A stretch of 64,000 nucleotides of DNA from Polaromonas sp. 39-63-25 (GTDB lineage: Bacteria; Pseudomonadota; Gammaproteobacteria; Burkholderiales; Burkholderiaceae_C): positions 95,452 through 159,451 of the forward strand of contig NZ_NCJH01000015.1 in the NCBI RefSeq assembly GCF_002278925.1, read 5' to 3'. Within the stretch, counting starts at the first letter, position 1. The number at the start of each line of letters is the position of its first letter. Under the pieces are notes generated by a model. The model had not been told where the DNA came from, ran no database searches, and was given only the letters and a program-made list of their open reading frames with translations. The position numbers were made by a program, and so were the translations under genes. This document shows positions 47,273 through 59,518 of this stretch, in pieces.

Positions 47273-48211
47273 TTGACCTCTGAACTGCCCCTCGAAGTTC
47301 TTCCCCGCGACCTGTCCGCCTACCGGGCGGGCAACACCGGCATCGACTACGTTCACCGCTTCGCCTCGGGCCGGCCCGGCCCGCACCTGCTGGTCAACGC
47401 ACTGACCCACGGCAACGAGATCTGCGGCATGGTCGCGGCCACGCATCTGCTGGATGCCGGCATCCGGCCGCTGATCGGCACGCTCACCGTCAGCTTTGCG
47501 CATATCGAGGCCTACAACGCATTCAACCCCGACCAGCCCTACGACAACCGCCAGGTGGTTCACAACCTCAACCGCGTCTGGTCGGACGAGTGGCTGGACG
47601 GCCCCGAAGACAGTCCCGAGCTGCGCCGCGCACGCGAGTTGCGCCCGGTGATTGCAGCGGCCGACCACATCCTGGACATCCACTCGACCTCGCAGGCCGT
47701 GGAACCCTTCTGGGTCTACCCCGCCTTCGAGCGCAACGCGGCCGTTGCGCAAGCCATAGGCAGGCCGGCTGTCCACCTGGTGATGCCGGACGGTTTGGGC
47801 TCAGGCACCCCCCTGATCCAGCACGGTCGCCATGGCCAACAGGGCAGCAACGCCGGCGCGGCGCTGGTGGTGGAATGCGGCCAGCACTTCGCCCAAAGCT
47901 CGGCCGATGTGGCGACCCAGGTGACGCTGGACTTCCTGGCCCACTTCGGCCTGATCGAACACACCGCCGCGCCTTCCGCCCTGCCCGCGCAACGCCGCTT
48001 CGAGCTGCTGCAAACCCGCATGGTGCTGACGAGCGAGTTCCGCTTCGTCAAGCCCCTGCTCGGTTTTGAGACCTTCCACAAGGGCGAGCTGATCGCCACC
48101 GACGGCAATGCGGAAGAAGTGCGTTCACCGTGCGACGGCTGCACGGTGTTCATGCCGACCCGGGAGCCGATTGTCGGGCGCGAAGCGGTGTATCTGACGC
48201 GGGCGATGTGA
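47273..48211 (+). CDS. Succinylglutamate desuccinylase / aspartoacylase-family protein
   Basis: A 312-residue zinc carboxypeptidase-like enzyme. The zinc site is LTHGNEICG (His-x-x-Glu) with a later His in ILDIHST; NLNRVWSDEW carries substrate-binding Asn and Arg; VECGQHF contains the catalytic Glu. It likely cleaves an N-acylated amino acid. Start uncertain: TTG 47273 has GAAGGAC before it; TTG 47228 and GTG 47231 are alternatives. The 260 bases upstream hold no other gene; a GGGG-GTAC-CCCC-like palindrome lies near 47118. Confidence 0.8.
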   Translation: MTSELPLEVLPRDLSAYRAGNTGIDYVHRFASGRPGPHLLVNALTHGNEICGMVAATHLLDAGIRPLIGTLTVSFAHIEAYNAFNPDQPYDNRQVVHNLNRVWSDEWLDGPEDSPELRRARELRPVIAAADHILDIHSTSQAVEPFWVYPAFERNAAVAQAIGRPAVHLVMPDGLGSGTPLIQHGRHGQQGSNAGAALVVECGQHFAQSSADVATQVTLDFLAHFGLIEHTAAPSALPAQRRFELLQTRMVLTSEFRFVKPLLGFETFHKGELIATDGNAEEVRSPCDGCTVFMPTREPIVGREAVYLTRAM

Positions 48212-48322
48212 GGGGTCTTGCCACGAAGTGAAGGAACTTCGAAGCGGGACAACGCCACGTCAGAAGGCCATGAAAGCACGGGTAACGACGGCAGACGCCA
48301 CCGGCGTGGACGCAGCCCCGCC

Positions 48323-48877
48323 TTACACCAGCGCAATCAAGTCCGTCACCCCCACGTCCACGCCGGCCTGCATCAGCAGCGTGGTCGCCTGCCCGCGGTG
48401 GTGCGTCTGGTGGTTGAAGAAATGCGTCATCGCCTGCCAGGCCGGGTGGGCGCGCGGCACGCCCTTGCTGTTGCTGTAGGTCATGGTGAACTGCGGATAG
48501 CCCTCGGGCATGTCCGCCACCCAGGCCTCGATCGCGGCATCGAGCTGCTCGCGCTTGGCGCGCAAGGCGGGCCAGTCGTCAAACGGCACGGTGTCCAGCC
48601 GGCTGCCCGCCGGCAGATCCAGCACGGCCCCGTTCAGGCTGGCGAACGTGACGCCGTGGTCCAGGCCGCACTGCGCAAAACGCCGCAGCCAGATCTGGTC
48701 AGCCACCACCAGGTGATTGAGCGTGCGGTGAAGGGATCCGAAAAAAGCACCGCGCTCGCGTTTTCGTTCTTCGTCGCCCAGGGTATCGCAGGCGTCGAAC
48801 AGGCGCTGGTTCATCCAGCGGTTGTACTTTGCCAGAAAGCGGTAGTTGTCCGCAAATGCCGCATCCATGCCCGTCAC
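48323..48877 (-). CDS. DinB/YfiT-family protein
   Basis: A 184-residue four-helix-bundle protein of the DinB family. The metal-ligand histidines are HRTLNHLVVADQIW (first), and HFFNHQTHHRGQ (the conserved HxxxHRGQ motif). NYRFLAKYNRWMNQRLFDAC is the usual first helix. DinB members are often thiol-dependent transferases with bacillithiol, mycothiol or glutathione; the substrate here is unknown. It is convergent with the aspartoacylase gene. Confidence 0.86.
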   Translation of the reverse strand: MTGMDAAFADNYRFLAKYNRWMNQRLFDACDTLGDEERKRERGAFFGSLHRTLNHLVVADQIWLRRFAQCGLDHGVTFASLNGAVLDLPAGSRLDTVPFDDWPALRAKREQLDAAIEAWVADMPEGYPQFTMTYSNSKGVPRAHPAWQAMTHFFNHQTHHRGQATTLLMQAGVDVGVTDLIALV

Positions 48878-48880
48878 TCC

Positions 48881-48931
48881 TGAATTGATAGCTGCCTGCG
48901 CCCGTGGAATAAGGGCCGAAAGCGTTTTTTA
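48881..48931 (+). repeat. Dispersed ~55-nt repeat, copy E
   Basis: TGAATTGATAGCTGCCTGCG, CCCGTGGAATAAGGGCCGAA and AGCGTTTTTT in the family order, in the gap between two minus-strand genes and just upstream of the DinB start. Confidence 0.6.
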
Positions 48932-48958
48932 CCACACATCAGCAAATGAAGCCTCGCC

Positions 48959-52570
<3,612 letters not shown>

Positions 52571-52591
52571 GTTCGTTACCTTGATGGTTTC

Positions 52592-53131
52592 TTAAAGGGA
52601 GGCTGCAGCCCGCGCAGCCTGGTCATACATGCCGGAGAGCACACGCAGCAGACGCGCCAGCTCGCCAATATCGCGGTTCAATCCGTCATCTGCATTCATC
52701 GCATCAATCAGGCAGGACTCACGGATCTCGCGGTAGCGCTGCACATGGGCACGGCCCGCTTCCGTCGATGCGTAGGTGACCTCCTTGCCGTTTTTGCTCG
52801 ACTCAACCACTCCCAGGTTGAGCAGCTTCTTGAGCGAATAGTTGATCAGGTGCGTGTCTTCGACGTTCATGATGAAACAGATGTCCGCCAGCCGCTTGTC
52901 TCGCGCGCGGTGCGTCACATGGTGGAGCACCAGAACATCGAGCGGCGTCAGGTCCTTGAGGCCGGCAGCACTCATACAGTGCACGATCCACCGATGAAAG
53001 GCGTTGCCCGCCACGATCAGCCCGAATTCAAACTCACTCATCTCCGAACTGTGCGGCGATACCAGGTGCGCAGAAGAAACAATGGGCGAGCGCTCCGGGC
53101 TCGCAGCCTTATCGACCGGCTTTTTTGACAT
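52592..53131 (-). CDS. MarR-like winged-helix regulator
   Basis: A 179-residue predicted transcription factor: SEFEFGLIVAGNAFHRWIV, GLKDLTPLDVLVLHHVTHR, then the recognition region LADICFIMNVEDTHLINYSLKKLLNLGVVE and the wing SSKNGKEVTYASTEAG. Start ATG 53131, with the frame open to 53236. It precedes the oxoprolinase gene on the same strand and diverges from the TRAP transporter, and so probably controls both from the 158-base gap at 53132-53289. Confidence 0.8.
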   Translation of the reverse strand: MSKKPVDKAASPERSPIVSSAHLVSPHSSEMSEFEFGLIVAGNAFHRWIVHCMSAAGLKDLTPLDVLVLHHVTHRARDKRLADICFIMNVEDTHLINYSLKKLLNLGVVESSKNGKEVTYASTEAGRAHVQRYREIRESCLIDAMNADDGLNRDIGELARLLRVLSGMYDQAARAAASL

Positions 53132-53289
53132 GACCCCACTCCTGTTGGCATTGATGTTGCATGCGGCAGATTGTAGGCAGATGAATGACAATTTATCAAC
53201 GAATTGTTGACACTTAGGGGAAACACCCATCATCATCCCCTCTTTAGCCGCGTAAAGTCCGTCCCATCAACTCAACCAATGGAGTCACC

Positions 53290-54258
53290 ATGAAGCTTCG
53301 CCTCTTGACCCTTGCCACCAGCCTGGCCCTTGCCACCGGCGCCACCTTTGCCCAGACCAAGTGGGACCTGCCCGCCGCCTACCCCGCCACCAATTTCCAC
53401 AGTGAAAATCTGGTGCAGTTCGCCAATGACGTGGACAAGGCCAGCGGTGGCAAGCTCAAGATCACAGTCCACGCCAACGCATCCTTGTTCAAGGCGCCCG
53501 AGATCAAGCGTGCCGTACAGGGCGGCCAGGCCCAGGCCGGCGAAATCCTGCTGGTCAACTTCCAGAACGAGTCGCAACTGTTTGGCGCCGACGGGCTGCC
53601 CTTTCTGGCCGACAGCTACGACTCGGCCATGAAGCTGTATCAGGCGCAAAAACCGCTGCTCGAAAAGAAACTCGGCGAACAGGGCATGGCCCTGCTTTAC
53701 GCCGTGGCCTGGCCCCCGCAGGGCATCTATGCCAAGAAGCAGCTGAACGCCGCCGCCGACCTCAAAGGCGTGAAATGGCGCGCCTACAGCCCGGCCACGG
53801 CGCGTATCGCCGAGCTGGTGGGTGCCCAGCCCGTGACCATCCAGGCCTCCGAGCTGTCACAGGCGCTGGCAACCGGCGTGGTCGAGTCTTACATGTCCTC
53901 AGGTTCCACCGGCGTGGACAGCAAGACCTACGAACACCTCAAGTTCTTCTTCGACACCCAGGCCTGGTTGCCGAAAAATGCGGTCATCGTGAACAAGGCC
54001 GCCTTTAACGCGCTGGACGCGGCCACCAAACAGGCCGTGCTCAAGGCGGCCGCCGAGGCTGAAGTGCGCGGCTGGGCAGCGTCCAAACGTGTCAACACCG
54101 CGTCGCTGGACACGCTCAAGGCCAACGGCATGAACATCGTCACGCCCTCGCCGGCCCTGAAGGCCGACATGAAAAAAGTCGGCGACGTGATGCTCAAGGA
54201 ATGGCTGGACAAAGCCGGCCCTGAAGGCCAGGCGCTGGTTGACGCCTACCGCAAATAA
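53290..54258 (+). CDS. TRAP transporter solute-binding protein, DctP type
   Basis: A 322-residue periplasmic protein with a signal peptide to about residue 21 (TFA-QT). DctP-family marks: GAQPVTIQASELSQALATGVVESYMSSGST, with the ligand-contacting Arg near VKWRAYSPATARIAELVG. The substrate is an organic acid; the neighbouring oxoprolinase suggests pyroglutamate or a hydantoin acid, but the sequence alone does not say. First of three transporter genes. Confidence 0.88.
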   Translation: MKLRLLTLATSLALATGATFAQTKWDLPAAYPATNFHSENLVQFANDVDKASGGKLKITVHANASLFKAPEIKRAVQGGQAQAGEILLVNFQNESQLFGADGLPFLADSYDSAMKLYQAQKPLLEKKLGEQGMALLYAVAWPPQGIYAKKQLNAAADLKGVKWRAYSPATARIAELVGAQPVTIQASELSQALATGVVESYMSSGSTGVDSKTYEHLKFFFDTQAWLPKNAVIVNKAAFNALDAATKQAVLKAAAEAEVRGWAASKRVNTASLDTLKANGMNIVTPSPALKADMKKVGDVMLKEWLDKAGPEGQALVDAYRK

Positions 54259-54267
54259 ATAGCCGCG

Positions 54268-54777
54268 ATGCGCAAGCTGCTAGACGGCATTTACAACAGC
54301 GCCGCCGCCCTGGCGGCGCTTTTTTTGGTGGGTCTGCTGGTCATGGTGCTGCTGTCCATCGTGAGCCGGCAACTGCATTTCCATGTTCCGGGCACCGACG
54401 CCTACGCGGGCTACCTGATGGCCGGCAGCGGCTTCCTCGCGCTGGCGCACACCCTCAAGCGCGGCGAACACATCCGCGTGACGCTGCTGGTCAACGCCCT
54501 CAAAGGCCGCTGGAAAAAAGCGCTGGAACTCTGGGCCCTGGCCGCGGCCACCTTGCTGGCCCTGCTGTTTGCGGTCTACAGCTGCAAGCTGGCCTGGCAG
54601 TCGCGCGTGTTCAACGACATCTCCACCGGAAGCGATGCCACGCCACTCTGGATACCCCAGCTTGCCATGGCCTTTGGTGCGGTCATCCTGGTGATTGCCT
54701 TCATCGACGAGCTGGTGCTCGAGATCCGGGGCCGCCGAACAGCCGTCACCAGCAGCGAAGCGCTGCGCAACGAATAA
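54268..54777 (+). CDS. TRAP transporter small permease, DctQ type
   Basis: A 169-residue protein with four transmembrane helices (about 10-30, 48-66, 87-108, 127-148). The DctQ consensus GTDAYAGYLMAGSGFLALAHTLKRGEHIRV is present in part. It follows the binding-protein gene by nine bases and precedes the large permease by seven. Confidence 0.87.
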   Translation: MRKLLDGIYNSAAALAALFLVGLLVMVLLSIVSRQLHFHVPGTDAYAGYLMAGSGFLALAHTLKRGEHIRVTLLVNALKGRWKKALELWALAAATLLALLFAVYSCKLAWQSRVFNDISTGSDATPLWIPQLAMAFGAVILVIAFIDELVLEIRGRRTAVTSSEALRNE

Positions 54778-54784
54778 GGATTCC

Positions 54785-56086
54785 ATGAACGACCTGACCA
54801 TCATGGCCATGCTGGTGCTCTCCCTCTTCTTCATCCTGGGCACCGGCGTCTGGATCGGCCTGACGCTGTCGGGCGTGGCCTGGATAGGCATGCAGCTGTT
54901 CACCACCCGTGTGGCCGGCGACGCCATGGCCGTCACCATCTGGGGCTCCGCCTCAAGCTGGACCCTGACCGCCCTGCCGCTGTTTGTCTGGATGGGCGAG
55001 ATCCTGTTTCGCACCCGGCTCTCGCAGGACATGTTCAAGGGCCTGGCGCCCTGGATGCAGGCCTTGCCCGGACGCCTGCTGCACACCAACGTGGTGGGTT
55101 GCACCATTTTTGCAGCGGTGTCGGGCTCCAGCGCGGCCACCTGCGCCACCATCGGCAAGATGACGCTGCCTGAACTCAAGCGCCGCGGCTATCCGGAACA
55201 CATGATTGTCGGCACGCTGGCCGGCGCCAGCACCCTGGGCCTCCTGATCCCGCCGTCCATCATCATGATTGTGTATGGCGTCTCGGCCGAGGTCTCGATT
55301 GCCAGGCTGTTCATTGCGGGCGTGTTGCCCGGCCTCCTGCTGGCCTTGCTGTTTTCGGGCTACATCGTGGTCTGGGCGCTGCGCAACCCCGGCCAGATTC
55401 CCCCGGCCGACGCAAAAACGACGTTTCTGCAGAAGCTCTCGGCCTCACGCGCGCTGATTCCGGTGGTGCTGCTGATCGCCTCGGTGCTGGGCTCCATCTA
55501 CTCCGGCATTGCCACGGCCACCGAGGCGGCAGCCATCGGCGTGGTGGGCGCCCTGGTCATCTCTGCGCTGCAGGGCTCCATGAGCTGGAGCACCTTCCGC
55601 GAAGCCCTGATGGGCGCGACGCGGCTTTACTGCATGATCGCGCTGATCCTGGCCGGCGCGGCCTTTCTGACGCTGTCCATGGGCTACATCGGCCTGCCGC
55701 GCCACCTGGCCGAATGGATTGCCTCGCTGGGCCTGAGCCAGGGCCAGCTGATCCTGGCGCTGACCTTCTTCTTCATCGTGCTCGGCTGCTTTCTCGACGG
55801 TATCTCCATGGTCGTGCTGACCATGGGCGTGCTGATGCCCACCATCCAGAAAGCCGGCATCGACCCGATCTGGTTCGGCATCTTCATCGTGCTGGTCGTC
55901 GAGATGGCGCAAATCACCCCGCCGGTCGGCTTCAACCTGTTTGTGCTGCAGGGCATGACCGGCCGCGAGCTGCCCTGGATCGCCAAGGTCACCTTGCCGA
56001 TGTTTTTCCTGATGTGTGCGGCCATCACCCTGGTCTATGTCTTTCCGGGCATCGTCACCTGGCTGCCGCAGCAGATGAGCCGCTAG
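54785..56086 (+). CDS. TRAP transporter large permease, DctM type
   Basis: A 433-residue permease with about 12 transmembrane segments. Family motifs: LPLFVWMGEILFRTRLS, GCTIFAAVSGSSAATCATIGKM, GLLIPPSIIMIVYG and ITPPVGFNLFVLQG. It works with the two upstream proteins to import substrate driven by sodium or proton gradients. ATG 54785 follows an AAGGATT ribosome site; the frame is open to 54695. Confidence 0.9.
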   Translation: MNDLTIMAMLVLSLFFILGTGVWIGLTLSGVAWIGMQLFTTRVAGDAMAVTIWGSASSWTLTALPLFVWMGEILFRTRLSQDMFKGLAPWMQALPGRLLHTNVVGCTIFAAVSGSSAATCATIGKMTLPELKRRGYPEHMIVGTLAGASTLGLLIPPSIIMIVYGVSAEVSIARLFIAGVLPGLLLALLFSGYIVVWALRNPGQIPPADAKTTFLQKLSASRALIPVVLLIASVLGSIYSGIATATEAAAIGVVGALVISALQGSMSWSTFREALMGATRLYCMIALILAGAAFLTLSMGYIGLPRHLAEWIASLGLSQGQLILALTFFFIVLGCFLDGISMVVLTMGVLMPTIQKAGIDPIWFGIFIVLVVEMAQITPPVGFNLFVLQGMTGRELPWIAKVTLPMFFLMCAAITLVYVFPGIVTWLPQQMSR

Positions 56087-56192
56087 AACCTCACCGCCAG
56101 CGTCAGGCCAGGCATCGGCCTGCCAAAGGCCTTGGACAGCGCAAAGGTTTGCCGGCGGCCTGCACCAGGGCCGCTCTATAGAATCAGGCGAG

Positions 56193-59138
56193 ATGCCCCT
56201 CGTCCTGCTCGTCGCCCTTCCCTTTATTGCCAGCGTGCTGGCCACCCTGTTACCGGCCAACGCCCGCAACCGGGAATCGACGCTGGCAGGCCTGGTCGCC
56301 CTGGGGTGCGCCTTGCAGGTGGCCTGGCTGTTCCCGCAGCTGGCCGGCGGCAACGTGATCCGGGAAGAGATCGAATGGGTGCCGGCGCTTGGCCTGAACC
56401 TCGTGCTGCGCATGGACGGTTTTGCCTGGCTGTTCTGCATGCTGGTGCTCGGCATAGGCGCGCTGGTCGTGCTGTACGCGCGTTATTACATGTCGGCATC
56501 GGACCCGGTGCCCCGCTTCTTCTCGTTTTTCCTGGCCTTCATGGGTTCCATGATGGGCGTGGTGCTGTCCGGCAACCTGGTGCAGATGGTGATGTTCTGG
56601 GAGCTCACCAGCCTGTTTTCCTTCCTGCTGATCGGTTACTGGCACCACCGGCGCGACGCGCGGCGCGGCGCCCGCATGGCGCTGACGGTCACCGGCGCCG
56701 GCGGCCTGTGCCTGCTGGCCGGTGTGCTGGTACTGGGGCGCATCACAGGCACCTACGACCTGGACCTGGTGCTGGCCTCGGGCGACGAGATCCGGGCGCA
56801 TCCGCTGTACACCGTGGTGCTGGTGCTGGTGTTGCTGGGCGCCTTCACCAAAAGTGCCCAGTTCCCGTTTCACTTCTGGCTGCCGCGCGCGATGGCCGCA
56901 CCGACCCCGGTGTCGGCCTACCTGCACTCGGCCACCATGGTCAAGCTCGGGGTGTTCCTGATGGCGCGCCTGTGGCCGGTGCTCTCCGGCACCAGTGAAT
57001 GGTTCTGGCTGGTCGGCGGCGCCGGCGCCATCACGCTGTTGCTGGGCGGCTTCATCGCCATGTTCCAGCGTGACCTGAAATCATTGCTGGCGTATTCGAC
57101 CATTTCCCACCTCGGCCTCATCACCCTGCTGCTGGGGCTGAACAGTCCGTTGGCCGCGGTGGCCGCGGTCTTCCACATCATGAACCACGCGACCTTCAAG
57201 GCCTCGCTGTTCATGGCGGCCGGCATCATCGACCACGAAACCGGCACGCGCGACATCCGCAAACTCAGCGGCCTGATGCGGCTGATGCCCATCACCGGCA
57301 CGCTGGCGGTGATTGCCAGCGCCTCGATGGCGGGCGTGCCGCTGCTCAACGGCTTTCTGTCCAAGGAAATGTTTTTTGCCGAGACGGTGTATATCCAGTC
57401 CACAGGTTGGCTCAACTGGGGCCTGCCCGTCATCGCCACCCTGGCGGGCATGTTCAGCGTGGCCTATTCGGCGCGTTTTGTTTTCGACGTTTTTTTCGGC
57501 CCGCCCTGCGGACCCGATGTGCCGCGCACACCGCACGAGCCGCCGCACTGGATGCGTGTGCCGGTCGAGCTGCTGGTGCTGGTCTGCCTGGTCGTGGGTG
57601 TTGCACCGCACTGGTCGGTGGGCCCGCTGCTGGCCGAAGCGGCCCGGCCGGTGGTAGGCGGCACCTTGCCGGCCTACAGCCTCGCGGTCTGGCACGGTTT
57701 GAACCTGCCGCTGCTGATGAGTTTTGTCGCGATGGCCGGCGGCGCCGCGCTCTACCTGCTACAGCGCCGCGGCCGCGCGCTCGGCCATCTGGCGCACACA
57801 CCGCTGCTGCACCGTTTTGACGGTCAGCGCATTTTCGAGAACGTGCTGGCGCGCGTCAGCGAGGCCGGCCGGCGCAGCCGCTACCTGCTGGGTACGCGGC
57901 GCCTGCAATCTCAACTGCTGCTCCTGCTGGTGATCGCGCTCGCGGGTGCCGCGGCCGCGCTGTGGCTGACGCCTGCCGTACGCGGCAAACGCGAGCTGCT
58001 GGCCTTTTCACCGATGTTTGCCATGACCTGGGTCATAGGCGCGGCCTGTGCCGTCGCCGCCGCCTGGCAGGCCAAGTTCCACCGCCTGGCCGCGCTGATG
58101 CTGGCCTCGGGTGCCGGTCTGGTGTGCTGCATCACCTACATCTGGTTTTCGGCGCCCGACCTGGCACTGACCCAACTGGCGGTGGAAACCGTCACCACGG
58201 TGCTGCTGCTGCTGGGCCTGCGCTGGCTCCCCATGCGCAAGGTGGCCATCCAGCCCATGCAGACGCGCCTTCGGCTGTGGGGCCGGCGCGGGCGCGACCT
58301 GACCATCGCCGTTTTGGCCGGCGCCGGCATGGCAGCCCTGTCATGGACGGTGATGACGCGGCGTTTTCCGGAAAGCATTTCCCCCTTCTTTCTCAAGCGC
58401 GCGCTCACCGAGGGCGGCGGTACCAATGTGGTCAACGTGATGCTGGTGGACTTCCGCGGCTTTGACACTTTCGGCGAAATCACCGTGCTCGGCGTGGTGG
58501 CCCTGACGGTGTACGCGCTGCTGCGCCGCTTCCGCCCAGCGATCGAGTCCATGGCCCTGCCGGCGCAGCAGCGCGCGCAGGTCGACGACGGCAGCAGCGA
58601 CCTGCTGAACCCGCGCCGTGCGGTGGACACCGCTGTCGGCTACCTGATGGTGCCGGCCGTGCTGGTGCGTTTGCTGCTGCCGGTGTCGGTGCTGGTGTCG
58701 GCGTATTTCTTCATGCGCGGCCACAATGCGCCGGGCGGCGGTTTTGTCGCCGGCCTGGTGATGTCGATCGCGCTGCTGCTGCAGTTCATCGTATCCGGCA
58801 CCGAGTGGGTGGAAGAACACCTGCGCATCTACCCGCGCCGCTGGATCGCCCTCGGCCTGCTGCTTGCGCTGGCCACTGGCGGCGGCGCGGTGGTGCTGGG
58901 TTACCCCTTCATGACCACCCACACCGCCCACCTGCATTTGCCGCTGCTGGGCGGCCTGCACGTGCCCAGCGCGCTGTTTTTCGACCTCGGCGTGTTCGCT
59001 ATCGTGCTGGGGTCCACCATGCTGATTCTCACGGCACTGGCCCACCAATCGGTGCGCAGCCACCGCTGGGTCGAAGAGCAAAACGAGCGCCAGGCCGCTG
59101 CCGAAGCGAAGGCAAGCTCCGAAGGAGAACCCGCCTGA
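56193..59138 (+). CDS. mrpA: Monovalent cation/H+ antiporter subunit A, fused with subunit B
   Basis: A 981-residue protein. The first two-thirds resemble NADH dehydrogenase subunit 5: SKEMFFAET, the key Glu-Lys residues in SLFSFLLIGYWHH, FTKSAQFPFHFWLPRAM and HSATMVKLGVFL, FQRDLKSLLAYSTISHLGLI. From about residue 800 is the MnhB domain (VRLLLPVSVLVSAYFFMRGHN). In low-GC bacteria A and B are separate; the fused form is usual in proteobacteria. First gene of mrpACDEFG, which exchanges Na+ or K+ for protons. Confidence 0.93.
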   Translation: MPLVLLVALPFIASVLATLLPANARNRESTLAGLVALGCALQVAWLFPQLAGGNVIREEIEWVPALGLNLVLRMDGFAWLFCMLVLGIGALVVLYARYYMSASDPVPRFFSFFLAFMGSMMGVVLSGNLVQMVMFWELTSLFSFLLIGYWHHRRDARRGARMALTVTGAGGLCLLAGVLVLGRITGTYDLDLVLASGDEIRAHPLYTVVLVLVLLGAFTKSAQFPFHFWLPRAMAAPTPVSAYLHSATMVKLGVFLMARLWPVLSGTSEWFWLVGGAGAITLLLGGFIAMFQRDLKSLLAYSTISHLGLITLLLGLNSPLAAVAAVFHIMNHATFKASLFMAAGIIDHETGTRDIRKLSGLMRLMPITGTLAVIASASMAGVPLLNGFLSKEMFFAETVYIQSTGWLNWGLPVIATLAGMFSVAYSARFVFDVFFGPPCGPDVPRTPHEPPHWMRVPVELLVLVCLVVGVAPHWSVGPLLAEAARPVVGGTLPAYSLAVWHGLNLPLLMSFVAMAGGAALYLLQRRGRALGHLAHTPLLHRFDGQRIFENVLARVSEAGRRSRYLLGTRRLQSQLLLLLVIALAGAAAALWLTPAVRGKRELLAFSPMFAMTWVIGAACAVAAAWQAKFHRLAALMLASGAGLVCCITYIWFSAPDLALTQLAVETVTTVLLLLGLRWLPMRKVAIQPMQTRLRLWGRRGRDLTIAVLAGAGMAALSWTVMTRRFPESISPFFLKRALTEGGGTNVVNVMLVDFRGFDTFGEITVLGVVALTVYALLRRFRPAIESMALPAQQRAQVDDGSSDLLNPRRAVDTAVGYLMVPAVLVRLLLPVSVLVSAYFFMRGHNAPGGGFVAGLVMSIALLLQFIVSGTEWVEEHLRIYPRRWIALGLLLALATGGGAVVLGYPFMTTHTAHLHLPLLGGLHVPSALFFDLGVFAIVLGSTMLILTALAHQSVRSHRWVEEQNERQAAAEAKASSEGEPA

Positions 59139-59518
59139 TGGAAATCGTCCTCGCCCTCGGCATCGGCGTGCTCACCAGCTCGGGCGTGTACCTGCTGCTG
59201 CGCCCGCGCACCTTCCAGGTCATCATGGGCCTGACCCTGATCTCCTACGCGGTCAACCTCTTCATCTTCAGCATGGGCCGCCTCAAGCTTGACAGCGAGC
59301 CGGTGCTGGTGCCCGGCATCACCGCCACGCTGGCCAACACCGCCGACCCGATGCCGCAGGCGCTGGCGCTGACGGCCATCGTCATCGGTTTTGCGATGAC
59401 GGCCCTGTTCCTGGTGGTGATGCTGGCCTCGCGCGGCCTGGCCGGCACCGACCATGTGGACGGCAAGGACGACGCGGGGGATGACACCAGCGTGCATGTG
59501 AAGGGAGCGCCCGAATGA
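59138..59518 (+). CDS. mrpC: Monovalent cation/H+ antiporter subunit C
   Basis: A 126-residue NuoK-like membrane protein: GVYLLLRPRTFQVIMGLTLISYAVNLFIF and DPMPQALALTAIVIGFAMTALFLV (in part). It has three transmembrane helices and an acidic tail. The start overlaps the subunit A stop as TGATG; the end overlaps subunit D by four bases. Confidence 0.92.
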   Translation: MEIVLALGIGVLTSSGVYLLLRPRTFQVIMGLTLISYAVNLFIFSMGRLKLDSEPVLVPGITATLANTADPMPQALALTAIVIGFAMTALFLVVMLASRGLAGTDHVDGKDDAGDDTSVHVKGAPE